In this document: piece after piece, positions 1 through 7,796 of the stretch
Layout: each line of letters starts with the position of its first letter
Numbering within the stretch: the first letter of the stretch is position 1
Source of the DNA: Dehalococcoidia bacterium
GTDB lineage: Bacteria; Chloroflexota; Dehalococcoidia; GIF9; AB-539-J10
DNA length: 15,500 bases
Direction of reading: 5' to 3'
Assembly: GCA_030606165.1 (NCBI GenBank)
Contig: JAUWGZ010000027.1
Span: 1 to 15,500, forward strand
Made by a program: the position numbers and the translations under genes
The notes under the pieces: generated by a model
What the model was told of the DNA's origin: nothing
Databases searched by the model: none
What the model saw: only the letters and a program-made list of their open reading frames with translations

Positions 1-1022
1 GGCAGGCGGTGTGGTTCAAATGGCCCCATTCGGCGCAGGAAATCCGCCACAATGTTTGCTTGATGACGAACCTCATCGAAAGCAGGGTCATCGAAGAGGT
101 CACGAGGCCCGACGAGCTTGCCATTAGCAAGTTGGAAACCAGCGGCTATTACTCTTGGTGGACCATCGAAACGGCAAGGATTGCTTTCCCTGACAGCTAC
201 CGGCATTAAGGGGCCATGGTGCGAGCCTCTCATCCAGCCTTCTACTATGTTAACAGAAGCAAAGGGTTCCAGTATTTCACCCACGGCGGGAAATTTTCCC
301 TGGGAGCGAACGATACAGACAGGGTCATCCTTGCCTATGTATCTGCCTGCCATGAGAGACAATCTCTGAGTAGAGGAGACAGCAGCGATTTCACCGCTCT
401 CCTTATGGTACACCGCTTTAACGGCATAGCGGCCTGGTGCGCCGAGAAAAACCAGCATGTCGTAAATCTCCTCAGGAGCGTTAAAACTGATTTTTTTGTG
501 CTCTTTGACGTCGTGGACTTCAAAGGTGAAGCCAGAGTGCATATTGGAGGCAATAACCAGCCCAATGGTGTTAAAGGGGTCAGCAAATATTTTATATAGC
601 GGCAGATTCCAGGCGCCAGACGCCGTCTTATCTGCCATAAATATGACTATGGTTTCAGCCTGGCGCTCGGAAAATTGCATCTCAGCCGTACCAGGTCCCA
701 TCCCCTTGATGTTACCGGAGAAAGCATCAGCTAGAAGGTCCTGCCCGGCACCATGTAGCTTCAAGCTCTTAGCTACATTGGTGCATTCTACAAATGTATT
801 CCAGGCTAACTTGTGGATTTGTTCACTATCTTCACCATGCTGGTGAGTCATTATCAACTGAAGGTCGTCGCCACAAACTGTAACGTGATGGTCTATGAGC
901 AGCCCCTGGCTTTGGGCATGTTCCAGTTTTTCCTTAGCCTTTTGTATTACATCGGGGTGGCTGGAAGAATGTCCGACATAGCCGCCGACGTCTGCTTTGA
1001 TAACGCTTAAAGTTAATTCCAT
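1..1022 (-). CDS. fbp: Fructose-1,6-bisphosphate aldolase/phosphatase (bifunctional, archaeal type), 3' end outside window
   Basis: The reverse strand reads open for 340 codons from an ATG at 1022 to the window edge, so the C-terminus is missing. The translation follows the archaeal/deep-branching bacterial FBP aldolase/phosphatase throughout: an N-terminal SVIKADVGG, GDDLQLIMTH near residue 51, FMADKT near 128, YKIFADPFNT near 143, AGRYIGKDDPV around 225–235 and DGPPR further on. In this family the Lys of GKDD (here K231) forms the Schiff base in the aldolase step and the nearby Tyr (Y228) assists; the many Asp/His residues bind Mg2+. The enzyme condenses DHAP and glyceraldehyde 3-phosphate and dephosphorylates the product to fructose 6-phosphate, driving cytosolic gluconeogenesis. 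Another conserved Tyr, expected about 15 residues further on, falls outside the window. A GGGGGTG element precedes the start. It lies 51 bases after the DUF429 gene and is probably in the same operon. Confidence 0.95.
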   Translation of the reverse strand, partial: MELTLSVIKADVGGYVGHSSSHPDVIQKAKEKLEHAQSQGLLIDHHVTVCGDDLQLIMTHQHGEDSEQIHKLAWNTFVECTNVAKSLKLHGAGQDLLADAFSGNIKGMGPGTAEMQFSERQAETIVIFMADKTASGAWNLPLYKIFADPFNTIGLVIASNMHSGFTFEVHDVKEHKKISFNAPEEIYDMLVFLGAPGRYAVKAVYHKESGEIAAVSSTQRLSLMAGRYIGKDDPVCIVRSQGKFPAVGEILEPFASVNIVEGWMRGSHHGPLMPVAVRESNPCRFDGPPRVIAAGFQLANGKLVGPRDLFDDPAFDEVRHQANIVADFLRRMGPFEPHRL

Positions 1023-1073
1023 TTCTTCACCCCCTGCTGTGCTGCCATAGTTTAGCAAGAGAGAAGCTGAACG

Positions 1074-1718
1074 TCAATCTGGGATGAAGATTAGCCCCTC
1101 TTTGCTATTGCCTAAAGCCTCCACTTTATTTTGGTGATAGAGTAAAGCAGTGTAAGCTGCCACCGCGGCATCACACAAGTCGTGGTCGAACATGTCTAAA
1201 TAGGGCTTAAGACCAGGTAGAATGTCTTCTAGCTTATCCCTGAGGAAATTCATCCCTTGTTTGGTAGTTTTCCGGGGCACGGTTTTGCCAAAGAGGCGGA
1301 CTTTGCTAGCGAAGGGATAGACCTCAATGACCTGACCAGCTTGCTTCACATTGCGGCCAATGCTGGTTTTGAGCTCAATGCCGCGATAGATCAAGCCTTT
1401 AATAAAAGTCTTCTTGCTAGTGGGGTAACAAGGAATTCCTTGTTGCCTCAATTCCTGGTCACATTGCCTGTTCTTCCTCGGGAATTTTGGCTTGCAAGGA
1501 CAACTTTCCTCAAGACAGCATAACCCCAGTGGCAAGCTCAAGGGAGCATCGATGGCTATTACTCGGGGTGAATAGAAATTTAACAGAGCGACGATATCTC
1601 TATTCTCCGTTAAGAAGCCAAGGTAAACAAGTTGTGATTCGCCATCCAATCCTAAACAAGCGCTAGGTTTAGCTTCTGTTGAGGTTAAATCGATGCCAAA
1701 AAAAGTGGAATACTTCAC
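1074..1718 (-). CDS. DUF429 family protein, predicted RNase H-fold nuclease
   Basis: A 214-residue protein starting with GTG. It has the DUF429 signatures in order: an N-terminal GIDLT (D10), IDAPLSLP (D57), EVYP (E132) and a late acidic DLCDAAVAAYTA segment (D183). These acidic residues fit a two-metal RNase H-like active site. The family is predicted, not proven, to be a nuclease, and its substrate is unknown. Between residues 67 and 97 there are six cysteines (67, 68, 73, 75, 86, 97), which may bind a metal. The GTG start overlaps the TGA of the upstream FAD dehydrogenase by 4 bases, and no clear ribosome binding site is seen, so translation is probably coupled. The family call is firm; the function is not. 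Confidence 0.8.
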   Translation of the reverse strand: MKYSTFFGIDLTSTEAKPSACLGLDGESQLVYLGFLTENRDIVALLNFYSPRVIAIDAPLSLPLGLCCLEESCPCKPKFPRKNRQCDQELRQQGIPCYPTSKKTFIKGLIYRGIELKTSIGRNVKQAGQVIEVYPFASKVRLFGKTVPRKTTKQGMNFLRDKLEDILPGLKPYLDMFDHDLCDAAVAAYTALLYHQNKVEALGNSKEGLIFIPD

Positions 1719-3121
1719 GTTACCGGAGAAGACTTTTTTCCTAATCGTTTTAATATCTCTCTAGCTGCCACTATACCTGAGGCTGAAGCTTGGACTAAGC
1801 CTCGACTGACACCGGCGCCATCGCCAGCAGCGAATATATTACCGATCTCGGTCTCTAAACAAGGAGTCAACTTTAGCTGACTAGAGTAAAATTTAACCTC
1901 TATCCCGTAAAGCAAAGTATATGGAGAAGCGACGCCCGGAACTAGTTTGTCCATAGCTTGAAGCATTTCCACTATACTCTTGAGATAACGATAGGGGAGG
2001 GCAAAGCTTAAATCTCCGGGAGTTGCCGCTTTTAAGCTTGGTTCAATGGGACTATCCTGGAGACGGGCTTGTGTGGAGCGATGACCATTCATTAAGTCTC
2101 CCAATCTCTGCACTAACACACCGCCACTAAGGACATTAGCTAGCCTTGCCAGATACTTACCATAGGCAATAGGTTCATGGAAAGGCTCGGTGAAGGTGGT
2201 GCTCACTAAAAGGGCGAAGTTAGTATTTTTTGTCCTGGGTTGGGTATAGCCAATGCCATTGACCGTAATCACAGGGTCGGAGCCGCCTGTGGACTCCATA
2301 ATCACCTCGCCTCCAGGACACATACAGAATGTTCTAACCCGGTCATTGAAACTTTTGGAATAAAATTCGAGTTTTGCTTCATACAATGTCGAAGTTAGCT
2401 TCTCCATGGTTGTCATTGGTACTTCGATTCGGCAACCCACATCTACAGGGTTGGAATCGAGACTTAGTTTAAGCCTCTCGGCTTCATTGCATAGCCATTC
2501 AGACCCCTCCCTCCCCGGGGCTAAAATTAAGTAGCGGCAGCTTAAGCTTTCGCCATTGCTGGTTTCAACAGCTTTGACCGCACCATCGTCAACTACAATA
2601 TTCTTAATTGTTGTTCCCAGACTTATGTCTAATTTAGATGACAGATAATTCTGCATAGCCTTCAATGTTTCGTGACAAAGCTCTGTTCCCAGGTGGCGCA
2701 ATTTAACAGGGGTTAATGTGAGCCCGGCTGAAGCAGCCTCTCGCTCCAGTTCAGCTGTATCTCTCCCAATTCCATAAACTTTGGGAGGAGCGCCAAATTT
2801 GAGATAGATAGAATCAACATAATCTATAAGTGCTTGGGCTTGGTCTAAGCCGATCAGTTCTTTGAGCCGGCCGCCTACTTGGGTGGACAAAGTCAGTTTG
2901 CCATCGCTGAAGGCTCCAGCACCTCCAAAGCCACTTACTAAGTTGCATAGGGAGCAGAGGGCACAGCACCCACTTCTGTTTTGAACGGGACAGACACGAG
3001 CATCAATTTCTCCTCCCTTGTCCAGAAGCACAACGTCGAGGCCGGCGTTACATAATTCCAAGCTAGCGAATATACCTGCGGGACCAGCACCAACTATGGC
3101 GACATCATAATTTTTGGTCAT
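1715..3121 (-). CDS. FAD-dependent dehydrogenase, COG2509-like
   Basis: A 468-residue soluble flavoprotein. The N-terminus carries the dinucleotide-binding GAGPAG at residues 11–16, with an acidic residue at D34 ending the second strand. A cysteine cluster (C44, C52, C53, C56, C59) leads into GFGGAGAFSDGKL at 65–75, the arrangement typical of the uncharacterised FAD-dependent dehydrogenases of COG2509. Near the C-terminus NIFAAGDGAGVSRG is the second FAD-contact motif. The redox substrate is unknown; the Cys cluster could hold an Fe-S cluster or act as redox thiols, which is inference. An AAGGA element lies about 11 bases before the ATG, overlapping the end of the nitroreductase gene 14 bases upstream. 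Placement between an FMN enzyme and a predicted nuclease gives no clear pathway. Confidence 0.85.
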   Translation of the reverse strand: MTKNYDVAIVGAGPAGIFASLELCNAGLDVVLLDKGGEIDARVCPVQNRSGCCALCSLCNLVSGFGGAGAFSDGKLTLSTQVGGRLKELIGLDQAQALIDYVDSIYLKFGAPPKVYGIGRDTAELEREAASAGLTLTPVKLRHLGTELCHETLKAMQNYLSSKLDISLGTTIKNIVVDDGAVKAVETSNGESLSCRYLILAPGREGSEWLCNEAERLKLSLDSNPVDVGCRIEVPMTTMEKLTSTLYEAKLEFYSKSFNDRVRTFCMCPGGEVIMESTGGSDPVITVNGIGYTQPRTKNTNFALLVSTTFTEPFHEPIAYGKYLARLANVLSGGVLVQRLGDLMNGHRSTQARLQDSPIEPSLKAATPGDLSFALPYRYLKSIVEMLQAMDKLVPGVASPYTLLYGIEVKFYSSQLKLTPCLETEIGNIFAAGDGAGVSRGLVQASASGIVAAREILKRLGKKSSPVT

Positions 3122-3135
3122 CGCGATTCGTTTCC

Positions 3136-3774
3136 TTACATTGCTTTGCCCAGAGGCATTATATACAGGGGCTTAATTTGTTCTTCTACCCCGAGGACTT
3201 TTCTTACCTCTTCATCATTAAAAGCGCCGATTTCCACTGTGGCTAACCCCAAAGCCACAGCTTGAAGGTGGATGTTTTCACCTACATGTCCCACCTCTAT
3301 GTGAACATATCTTTCTCCGCGTCTGCCATATCTATAGGAAGTCCTGTGATAAAGAGCACAGATGACAATATCCACCGGGGCTTCGATAATAAACTCCTGG
3401 TCCAGAGTTGCTCTGGCTAAATCTGGTCTTAAATCGGCCGGTTTGTGTAAGCTCAAGGAATGGGAATCTACTTCATAGTGGTAAATGCCAGATTGTAATT
3501 CTTCGAGAGCTTGCTTTGCCTCGCTGGCAATGACACCTTGTTTGCCAACGAACACAAAAATCTCCAGGGGATAGGTAGCTCCGGCACTGGGCGCTGCCCT
3601 GAACTCTCTAGTTCCGGTGATGCCCTGGGCCGACCAAAGTATTTGACTCAATTGAGATAAGTTTAGTGGATCCCTACGGTATCTACGAACCGCTCTGCGC
3701 CTTAGTATCGTTTCCTCTAATGAAACCTTGCCTTTCAACTGAGGGGAGGGAAGTTTAATTATGGTTTGCCTCAT
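3136..3774 (-). CDS. SagB-type / nitroreductase-family FMN oxidoreductase
   Basis: A 212-residue protein of the nitroreductase fold. Visible family features are the basic FMN-phosphate-contacting RRRAVRRY near residue 26, LSQILWSAQGITG near 41, the APSAGATYPLEIFVF stretch typical of SagB/ThcOx-type dehydrogenases, and a C-terminal GENIHLQAVALGLATVEIGAF segment. Members bind FMN as dimers and oxidise or reduce diverse substrates, including azoline rings in peptide natural products. No cyclodehydratase or precursor peptide is nearby, so a role in RiPP maturation is not supported and the substrate is unknown. The gene lies 38 bases after rtcB and 14 bases before the FAD dehydrogenase. Its ribosome binding site is weak (AAGAAG). 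Confidence 0.85.
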   Translation of the reverse strand: MRQTIIKLPSPQLKGKVSLEETILRRRAVRRYRRDPLNLSQLSQILWSAQGITGTREFRAAPSAGATYPLEIFVFVGKQGVIASEAKQALEELQSGIYHYEVDSHSLSLHKPADLRPDLARATLDQEFIIEAPVDIVICALYHRTSYRYGRRGERYVHIEVGHVGENIHLQAVALGLATVEIGAFNDEEVRKVLGVEEQIKPLYIMPLGKAM

Positions 3775-3812
3775 GCCAAGTTCTTCTTTACCTTCAAAAT
3801 GACAAATAACAT

Positions 3813-5270
3813 TTAGCCCTTGATAACGCCCATAGGTATAGCCATAGCCACTTTTCTAGAAATACCAGCCTGGTGAACCACATCTATAACTTCAGTGATA
3901 TCTTTGTAAGCTTGGGATGCCTCTTCAGCTAGCGAAGGGATGTTTCCTGTCTTGATGGTAATACCTCTGCTCTCTAATTCTCGAGCTACATCTCTACCCT
4001 TCATACTCCGCTTGGCAGCTCCACGACTCAACATCCTCCCAGCACCATGACAAGTGGAGCCAAAGGTCTCAGACATGGCCTTTTGAGTGCCCACAGCAAC
4101 AAAAGAACAACGTCCCATGTCTCCGGGCACGAGCACAGGTTGCCCTACCTCCTTGTAGCGTCTGGGAGTATCCTTATGGCCTGCCGGAAAAGCTCTGGTA
4201 GCTCCTTTGCGGTGAACACAAACCTTAAGCTTGTGACCATCTATTGTATGTTCTTCTATTTTGGCTATGTTATGGGCGACATCATAAACCTGCCTCATGC
4301 CAAGTTTCTCAGGACTTTTACCGAAAATTTTAGAAAAACTTTCTCTAACCCAGTGGGCAATGCACTGCCGGTTAGCCCAGGCATAGTTAGCAGCACATGC
4401 CATAGCACCTAAATAATCTTGGCCCTCCGATGATTCTATGGGAGCGCAGGCGAGCTGCCGGTCGGGGAGCTTTATCCCATACTTCGATACTGCTACCTCC
4501 ATGACACGCAGATGGTCAGTACATACTTGGTGACCAAAGCCGCGAGAGCCAGTGTGAATTAAAACTAATATCTGACCTATCTCAGTGATGCCCATAATGC
4601 TAGCTATGTGGGAGTCGAATATCTCCTTCACTACTTGAATTTCAAGAAAATGATTTCCTGAGCCTAATGTGCCTGCCTGAGGCATACCTCTCTTTGCCGC
4701 TTTATCGCTTACCTTACTGGGATCGGCACCACCGAGACATCCACCTTCTTCAGTAACATCCAAATCTTCCTCGGAACCCAGGCCACGCTTCACTGCCCAA
4801 CGAGCTCCCTCAACCATCAACTGGTTCATCTCTTTTTGACTTACCTTTATCTTCCCTTCAGAGCCAAGGCCTGATGGCACATTATGGAATAGTGCATTAA
4901 TGAGCTCATTAATTCTGGGCCGCACTTCAGCTTCGCTGAGACTGGTACGCAATAACCTTACACCACAATTAATATCATAACCCACTCCCCCCGGGGAAAC
5001 TACGCCATCCTTAATATCCATGGCCGCCACTCCACCTATAGGGAAGCCATAGCCCCAGTGGATATCCGGCATGGCAAAGGAGTAACCTACTATACCGGGG
5101 AGAAATGCAACATTGGCGACTTGCTCCAGTGCTTGTTCCTCACGTATAGATTCCAGCATTTCCTTACTGGCATAGATTAGGCCAGGAACCCTCATGCCAG
5201 TTTTATAATTCTCGGGAATCTTCCACCGATAATCATCTATCTTAATAAGCTGTCCTTGCCATCGCGCCAT
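3813..5270 (-). CDS. rtcB: RNA-splicing ligase RtcB
   Basis: A 485-residue protein, the normal size for RtcB, a GTP- and Mn2+-dependent ligase that joins RNA 2',3'-cyclic phosphate or 3'-phosphate ends to 5'-OH ends. Visible motifs are GVGYDINCGVRLL with metal ligands D99 and C102, GSGNHFLEI, HTGSRGFGHQ, and TCHGAGRMLSRGAAKR. H408 in the last motif corresponds to the histidine that becomes guanylylated. The spacing of these residues matches the archaeal enzyme with a constant shift of about four, so no intein or large insertion is present. An AGGAG overlaps the archease stop codon and sits 8 bases before the ATG. The gene lies 11 bases after archease, its known activator, which indicates cotranscription. 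I see no rtcR-type sigma-54 activator in the window, unlike the Escherichia coli arrangement. Confidence 0.97.
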   Translation of the reverse strand: MARWQGQLIKIDDYRWKIPENYKTGMRVPGLIYASKEMLESIREEQALEQVANVAFLPGIVGYSFAMPDIHWGYGFPIGGVAAMDIKDGVVSPGGVGYDINCGVRLLRTSLSEAEVRPRINELINALFHNVPSGLGSEGKIKVSQKEMNQLMVEGARWAVKRGLGSEEDLDVTEEGGCLGGADPSKVSDKAAKRGMPQAGTLGSGNHFLEIQVVKEIFDSHIASIMGITEIGQILVLIHTGSRGFGHQVCTDHLRVMEVAVSKYGIKLPDRQLACAPIESSEGQDYLGAMACAANYAWANRQCIAHWVRESFSKIFGKSPEKLGMRQVYDVAHNIAKIEEHTIDGHKLKVCVHRKGATRAFPAGHKDTPRRYKEVGQPVLVPGDMGRCSFVAVGTQKAMSETFGSTCHGAGRMLSRGAAKRSMKGRDVARELESRGITIKTGNIPSLAEEASQAYKDITEVIDVVHQAGISRKVAMAIPMGVIKG

Positions 5271-5281
5271 GTCCTTAGCTC

Positions 5282-5701
5282 CTAAATGTCGAGAATTATC
5301 TGTGCTTTGTACCCATCACCATCTTTGTCTAACTTTAACATATGATATGTGGCTGCCTTTACCCCTATCTTTATCTTATGTTTTATTGGGTCAAAATCTT
5401 CCCCATAACAGGTAGCCTTAAGTTCATTGTGAGTCAAACTTTCAATATCGAACCGGTTGAACAAGATATGTTTGACATCGAAGAGGTAAATGAGCTCATT
5501 AAGCCATTCAACGAGCAAACTATCTCTGTCCTCGCTGCTTACTTCCAAATCGAGGTGCAATTTTTCTTCAACACTTTCAGGCTCAGTAATCAAACTGAAC
5601 AGAGCCAGGGCAGCGTTGGAAAAAAGTTCCTCGACATCTGCCCCATAGGCTATGATGCCCACGTCAGCAGTATGGTCAATTATTTCAAAAGCCTTTTTCA
5701 T
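5282..5701 (-). CDS. Archease, RtcB activator
   Basis: A protein of 139 residues from the ATG at 5701, the usual archease length. The N-terminal DHTADVG (D9–G15) holds a metal-binding Asp, and the protein ends in a conserved hydrophobic tail with an Asp next to last (ILDI). Archease speeds guanylylation and turnover of RtcB, encoded immediately downstream. I prefer this start because homologues begin with MKK followed closely by the DHTAD motif. An upstream in-frame ATG at 5743 would add 14 residues that look unlike the family. A near-perfect -10 box lies between the two ATGs, so the upstream ATG would not be transcribed from it. The AGGGGA just before the chosen ATG is too close to act as a normal ribosome binding site. 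Confidence 0.93.
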   Translation of the reverse strand: MKKAFEIIDHTADVGIIAYGADVEELFSNAALALFSLITEPESVEEKLHLDLEVSSEDRDSLLVEWLNELIYLFDVKHILFNRFDIESLTHNELKATCYGEDFDPIKHKIKIGVKAATYHMLKLDKDGDGYKAQIILDI

Positions 5702-5713
5702 TCCCCTAAGTCC

Positions 5714-5742
5714 ATTATACAAAAATAGCAGCGACATCTCCA
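5714..5742 (-). promoter_or_regulatory. Candidate sigma-70-type promoter for the archease–rtcB operon
   Basis: On the minus strand TGGAGA (5742–5737, 4 of 6 consensus) is separated by 17 bases from TATAAT (5719–5714, 6 of 6). Transcription would start near 5707, only about 6 bases before the chosen archease ATG. The -10 match and spacing are seen directly; activity is inferred. Confidence 0.45.
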
Positions 5743-6018
5743 TTTACGCTTGCTCTTTTTGCACTTCACTCAGGCAGTTGTTACAATCAATGCTGAGGAC
5801 AGTAAAGGGGACATCCTACCCGTGAGTTGCCCAATTTGGAAAATTATCAATTACCTTGTATTATTAAGACGGCAACGGGCAAATGCCTTTGTCAAACTTG
5901 ACTTCTCCGTATGGAAAATTATATGGTTCTAGCGATGCAAAGAGCAAATACTAAGGGCAAAGTGAATCTACGGCTAGCAGCCCATTATAAGGAATTTATC
6001 CGAAAGAGGTAGATGGTA
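5743..6018. other. Divergent intergenic region between archease and ribD
   Basis: About 275 bases separate the two divergent operons. A 60-codon open frame at 5750–5932 has no ribosome binding site or recognisable protein and is probably chance. I searched by eye for the conserved FMN-riboswitch core upstream of ribD and did not find it. An 11-base direct repeat, TGGAAAATTAT, occurs at 5837–5847 and 5912–5922 (75 bases apart); the second copy overlaps the candidate rib promoter, so it could be a regulator site, but this is speculative. AGAGG at 6005–6009 is the likely ribD ribosome binding site. Confidence 0.5.
5898..5925 (+). promoter_or_regulatory. Weak candidate promoter for the riboflavin operon
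   Basis: TTGACT (5898–5903, 5 of 6 consensus) is followed after 16 bases by TATATG (5920–5925). This is the best match I found upstream of ribD, but the -10 is poor and the spacing slightly short. It implies a leader of about 85 bases. Confidence 0.25.
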
Positions 6019-7137
6019 ATGCCCCCCCAGCAGTATATGGAATGTGCTCTATCTTTGGCTAGGTTAGCTATGGGATATACCAGTCCTAACCCGGCAGTGG
6101 GGGCAGTAGTTGTTAAAGATGGACTTGCTGTCGGCATGGGATATACTCAGCCTGCTGGCTCGGAGCATGCTGAGGTTATGGCACTTCGTCAGGCTGGTGA
6201 TAAGGCGCAAGGTGCTACCATGTATGTTACTCTGGAGCCTTGCTCTCATTATGGACGTACTCCACCTTGTACTCAAGCTATAATCGATGCCGGCATTTCA
6301 GAGGTCCATATAGCCTTGCTTGACCCCAACCCGGTGGTTTCAGGGCGTGGGGTAGGCAGACTAAATGAAGGAGGTATCAAGACCCATTTAGGTATATGTC
6401 AACAGGAAGCTTCCGAAATAAATGAGGCTTATATTAAGCACATTACCACGGGTTTACCATTTGTCGTGGCCAAATTCGCCATGAGCCTTGACGGCAAGAT
6501 TGCTACTAAAACCGGTGATTCTAAGTGGATAACTAAGGAAGAGGCAAGAAAGTATGCACATGCCTTGCGCTATACTGTCGACGCCATAATGGTAGGGGTA
6601 AACACCATTGTTGCTGATAATCCTCGCCTCACCGCTAAAGGTTGTGGTGGTAGAGGTGGCATAGGAAAAATGCAGCCTCTACGTCTGGTTGTTGATAGTA
6701 AAGGAAAAGTGCCATTGAACGCTCATATTTTTGAGCCACCGGGCGAGGTTCTGCTTGCTGTAGCAGCACCTTTTGACTCTGTAAAGAGGGAAAAATTTGT
6801 AGAGGCTGGTGCTGAAGTACTGGAATTACCAGCCAGGGAAGGCTCGGTAGATATTGTGGAGTTATTAAAGTTGTTGGGAAGGCGAGAGATTGTCACTGTC
6901 CTAGTGGAGGGAGGTGGTAAGCTCCTTGGTTCACTTTTTGACCACCACTTGGTGGATAAGGTATTAGCTTTCATTTCACCAATCATAATTGGCGGCTGTG
7001 AGGCTGTAAGTGTGGGGGGGGATGGCGTTGACAATATAGCTAAGGCTCTGCGCCTTAGTCGAGTTGACATCAAGAGTTTCGGCGATGATATATTAGTTAG
7101 TGGATATGTGGAGAAACGATTACAGCAAGAGGCGTAG
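6019..7137 (+). CDS. ribD: Bifunctional diaminohydroxyphosphoribosylaminopyrimidine deaminase / 5-amino-6-(5-phosphoribosylamino)uracil reductase
   Basis: A 372-residue RibD catalysing the second and third steps of riboflavin synthesis. The N-terminal deaminase domain (about 1–145) has the zinc site: HAE at H50/E52, then C75 and C84 in EPCSHYGRTPPC, numbering that coincides with Escherichia coli RibD when the ATG at 6019 is used. The C-terminal NADPH-dependent reductase domain (about 148–365) begins at FVVAKFAMSLDGKIAT, contains VDAIMVGVNTI, and ends with the EGGGKLLGSLF glycine-rich motif. An ATG two codons earlier (6013) is only 3 bases from AGAGG, whereas 6019 is 9 bases away, so I chose 6019. 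Homopolymers C7 (6022–6028) and G8 (7014–7021) lie in frame inside the gene. First gene of a four-gene riboflavin operon. Confidence 0.96.
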   Translation: MPPQQYMECALSLARLAMGYTSPNPAVGAVVVKDGLAVGMGYTQPAGSEHAEVMALRQAGDKAQGATMYVTLEPCSHYGRTPPCTQAIIDAGISEVHIALLDPNPVVSGRGVGRLNEGGIKTHLGICQQEASEINEAYIKHITTGLPFVVAKFAMSLDGKIATKTGDSKWITKEEARKYAHALRYTVDAIMVGVNTIVADNPRLTAKGCGGRGGIGKMQPLRLVVDSKGKVPLNAHIFEPPGEVLLAVAAPFDSVKREKFVEAGAEVLELPAREGSVDIVELLKLLGRREIVTVLVEGGGKLLGSLFDHHLVDKVLAFISPIIIGGCEAVSVGGDGVDNIAKALRLSRVDIKSFGDDILVSGYVEKRLQQEA

Positions 7138-7154
7138 GTTTTTAGGTGTATAGC

Positions 7155-7796
7155 ATGTTCACAGGGATAGTCGAGGAGATTGGCATAGTTAAGGAAACAA
7201 GCCAAGACCGCTTAGCTTTTGAAGCCCATAAGGTGCTTGAAGAAACGAAAGTGGGCGACAGCATAGCTGCTAATGGTGTTTGCTTAACTGTTATCTCTTT
7301 GGAAAACCGTGGCTTTGGGGTTAATGTTATGCCTGAGACGTTACGGTGCACTAATCTCGGTAGACTTCATTACAACGATCAAGTGAATTTGGAAAGGGCA
7401 CTGGTACTGGGGGGACGCTTGGGTGGCCATTTAGTGTTGGGTCATGTTGATGATACGGGAGAAGTAATGGACGTAACTACTGAAGAAACCGCTCATCTTA
7501 TGAGGATTTCAGCACCTGCTAGACTAATGCCTTATATTGTAGATAAAGGCTTTATCGCCGTTGATGGTGTTAGTCTCACCATTGTAGACTTTGATGATTT
7601 TTCCTTTGTTGTGTCTCTGGTAACTTACACTATGGAACATACTACATTAGGAAGGAAGAACCCTGGAGACATAGTCAATTTAGAAGCAGACATCTTAGCT
7701 AAATATGTGGAGGGACTTAAGGAGCGGAAAAAACAAAGTTTAAACCTCGAGTTTCTTAGGGAATATGGATTTGTAGGGGAAATAGATGCTGGCTAG
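7155..7796 (+). CDS. ribE: Riboflavin synthase, alpha subunit
   Basis: A 213-residue protein beginning with the invariant family start MFTGIVE. It converts two 6,7-dimethyl-8-ribityllumazine molecules to riboflavin and a pyrimidinedione that RibBA/RibH chemistry recycles. The two homologous lumazine-binding barrels are visible: repeat one holds NGVCLTV near residue 40; repeat two begins at GHLVLGHVD near 95 and holds the parallel DGVSLTI. A C-terminal helix for trimerisation follows. I chose the ATG at 7155 because AGGTG lies 6 bases upstream and the family starts exactly there; an in-frame GTG at 7146 would overlap that binding site. It lies 17 bases after ribD and overlaps ribBA by 11 bases. 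Confidence 0.97.
   Translation: MFTGIVEEIGIVKETSQDRLAFEAHKVLEETKVGDSIAANGVCLTVISLENRGFGVNVMPETLRCTNLGRLHYNDQVNLERALVLGGRLGGHLVLGHVDDTGEVMDVTTEETAHLMRISAPARLMPYIVDKGFIAVDGVSLTIVDFDDFSFVVSLVTYTMEHTTLGRKNPGDIVNLEADILAKYVEGLKERKKQSLNLEFLREYGFVGEIDAG

Noticed and set aside
9..846. Several overlapping forward-strand open frames
   Set aside because: They lie antisense to a clear 340-codon FBP aldolase/phosphatase reading frame and show no family resemblance or ribosome binding sites.
3136..3774. RiPP maturation locus suggested by a SagB-type dehydrogenase
   Set aside because: No YcaO/SagD-type cyclodehydratase, precursor peptide or exporter is nearby.
4047..4412. 121-codon forward open frame within rtcB
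   Set aside because: It is the antisense shadow of the RtcB active-site region and has no independent support.
5750..5932. 60-codon forward open frame between archease and ribD
   Set aside because: No ribosome binding site, no recognisable protein, and it spans the likely control region.
5743..6018. FMN riboswitch upstream of ribD
   Set aside because: The conserved core sequences and multi-helix layout were not found by eye; a covariance search would settle it.
6723..7205. 160-codon reverse open frame
   Set aside because: It is antisense to the RibD reductase domain and the start of ribE, both of which are firmly identified.
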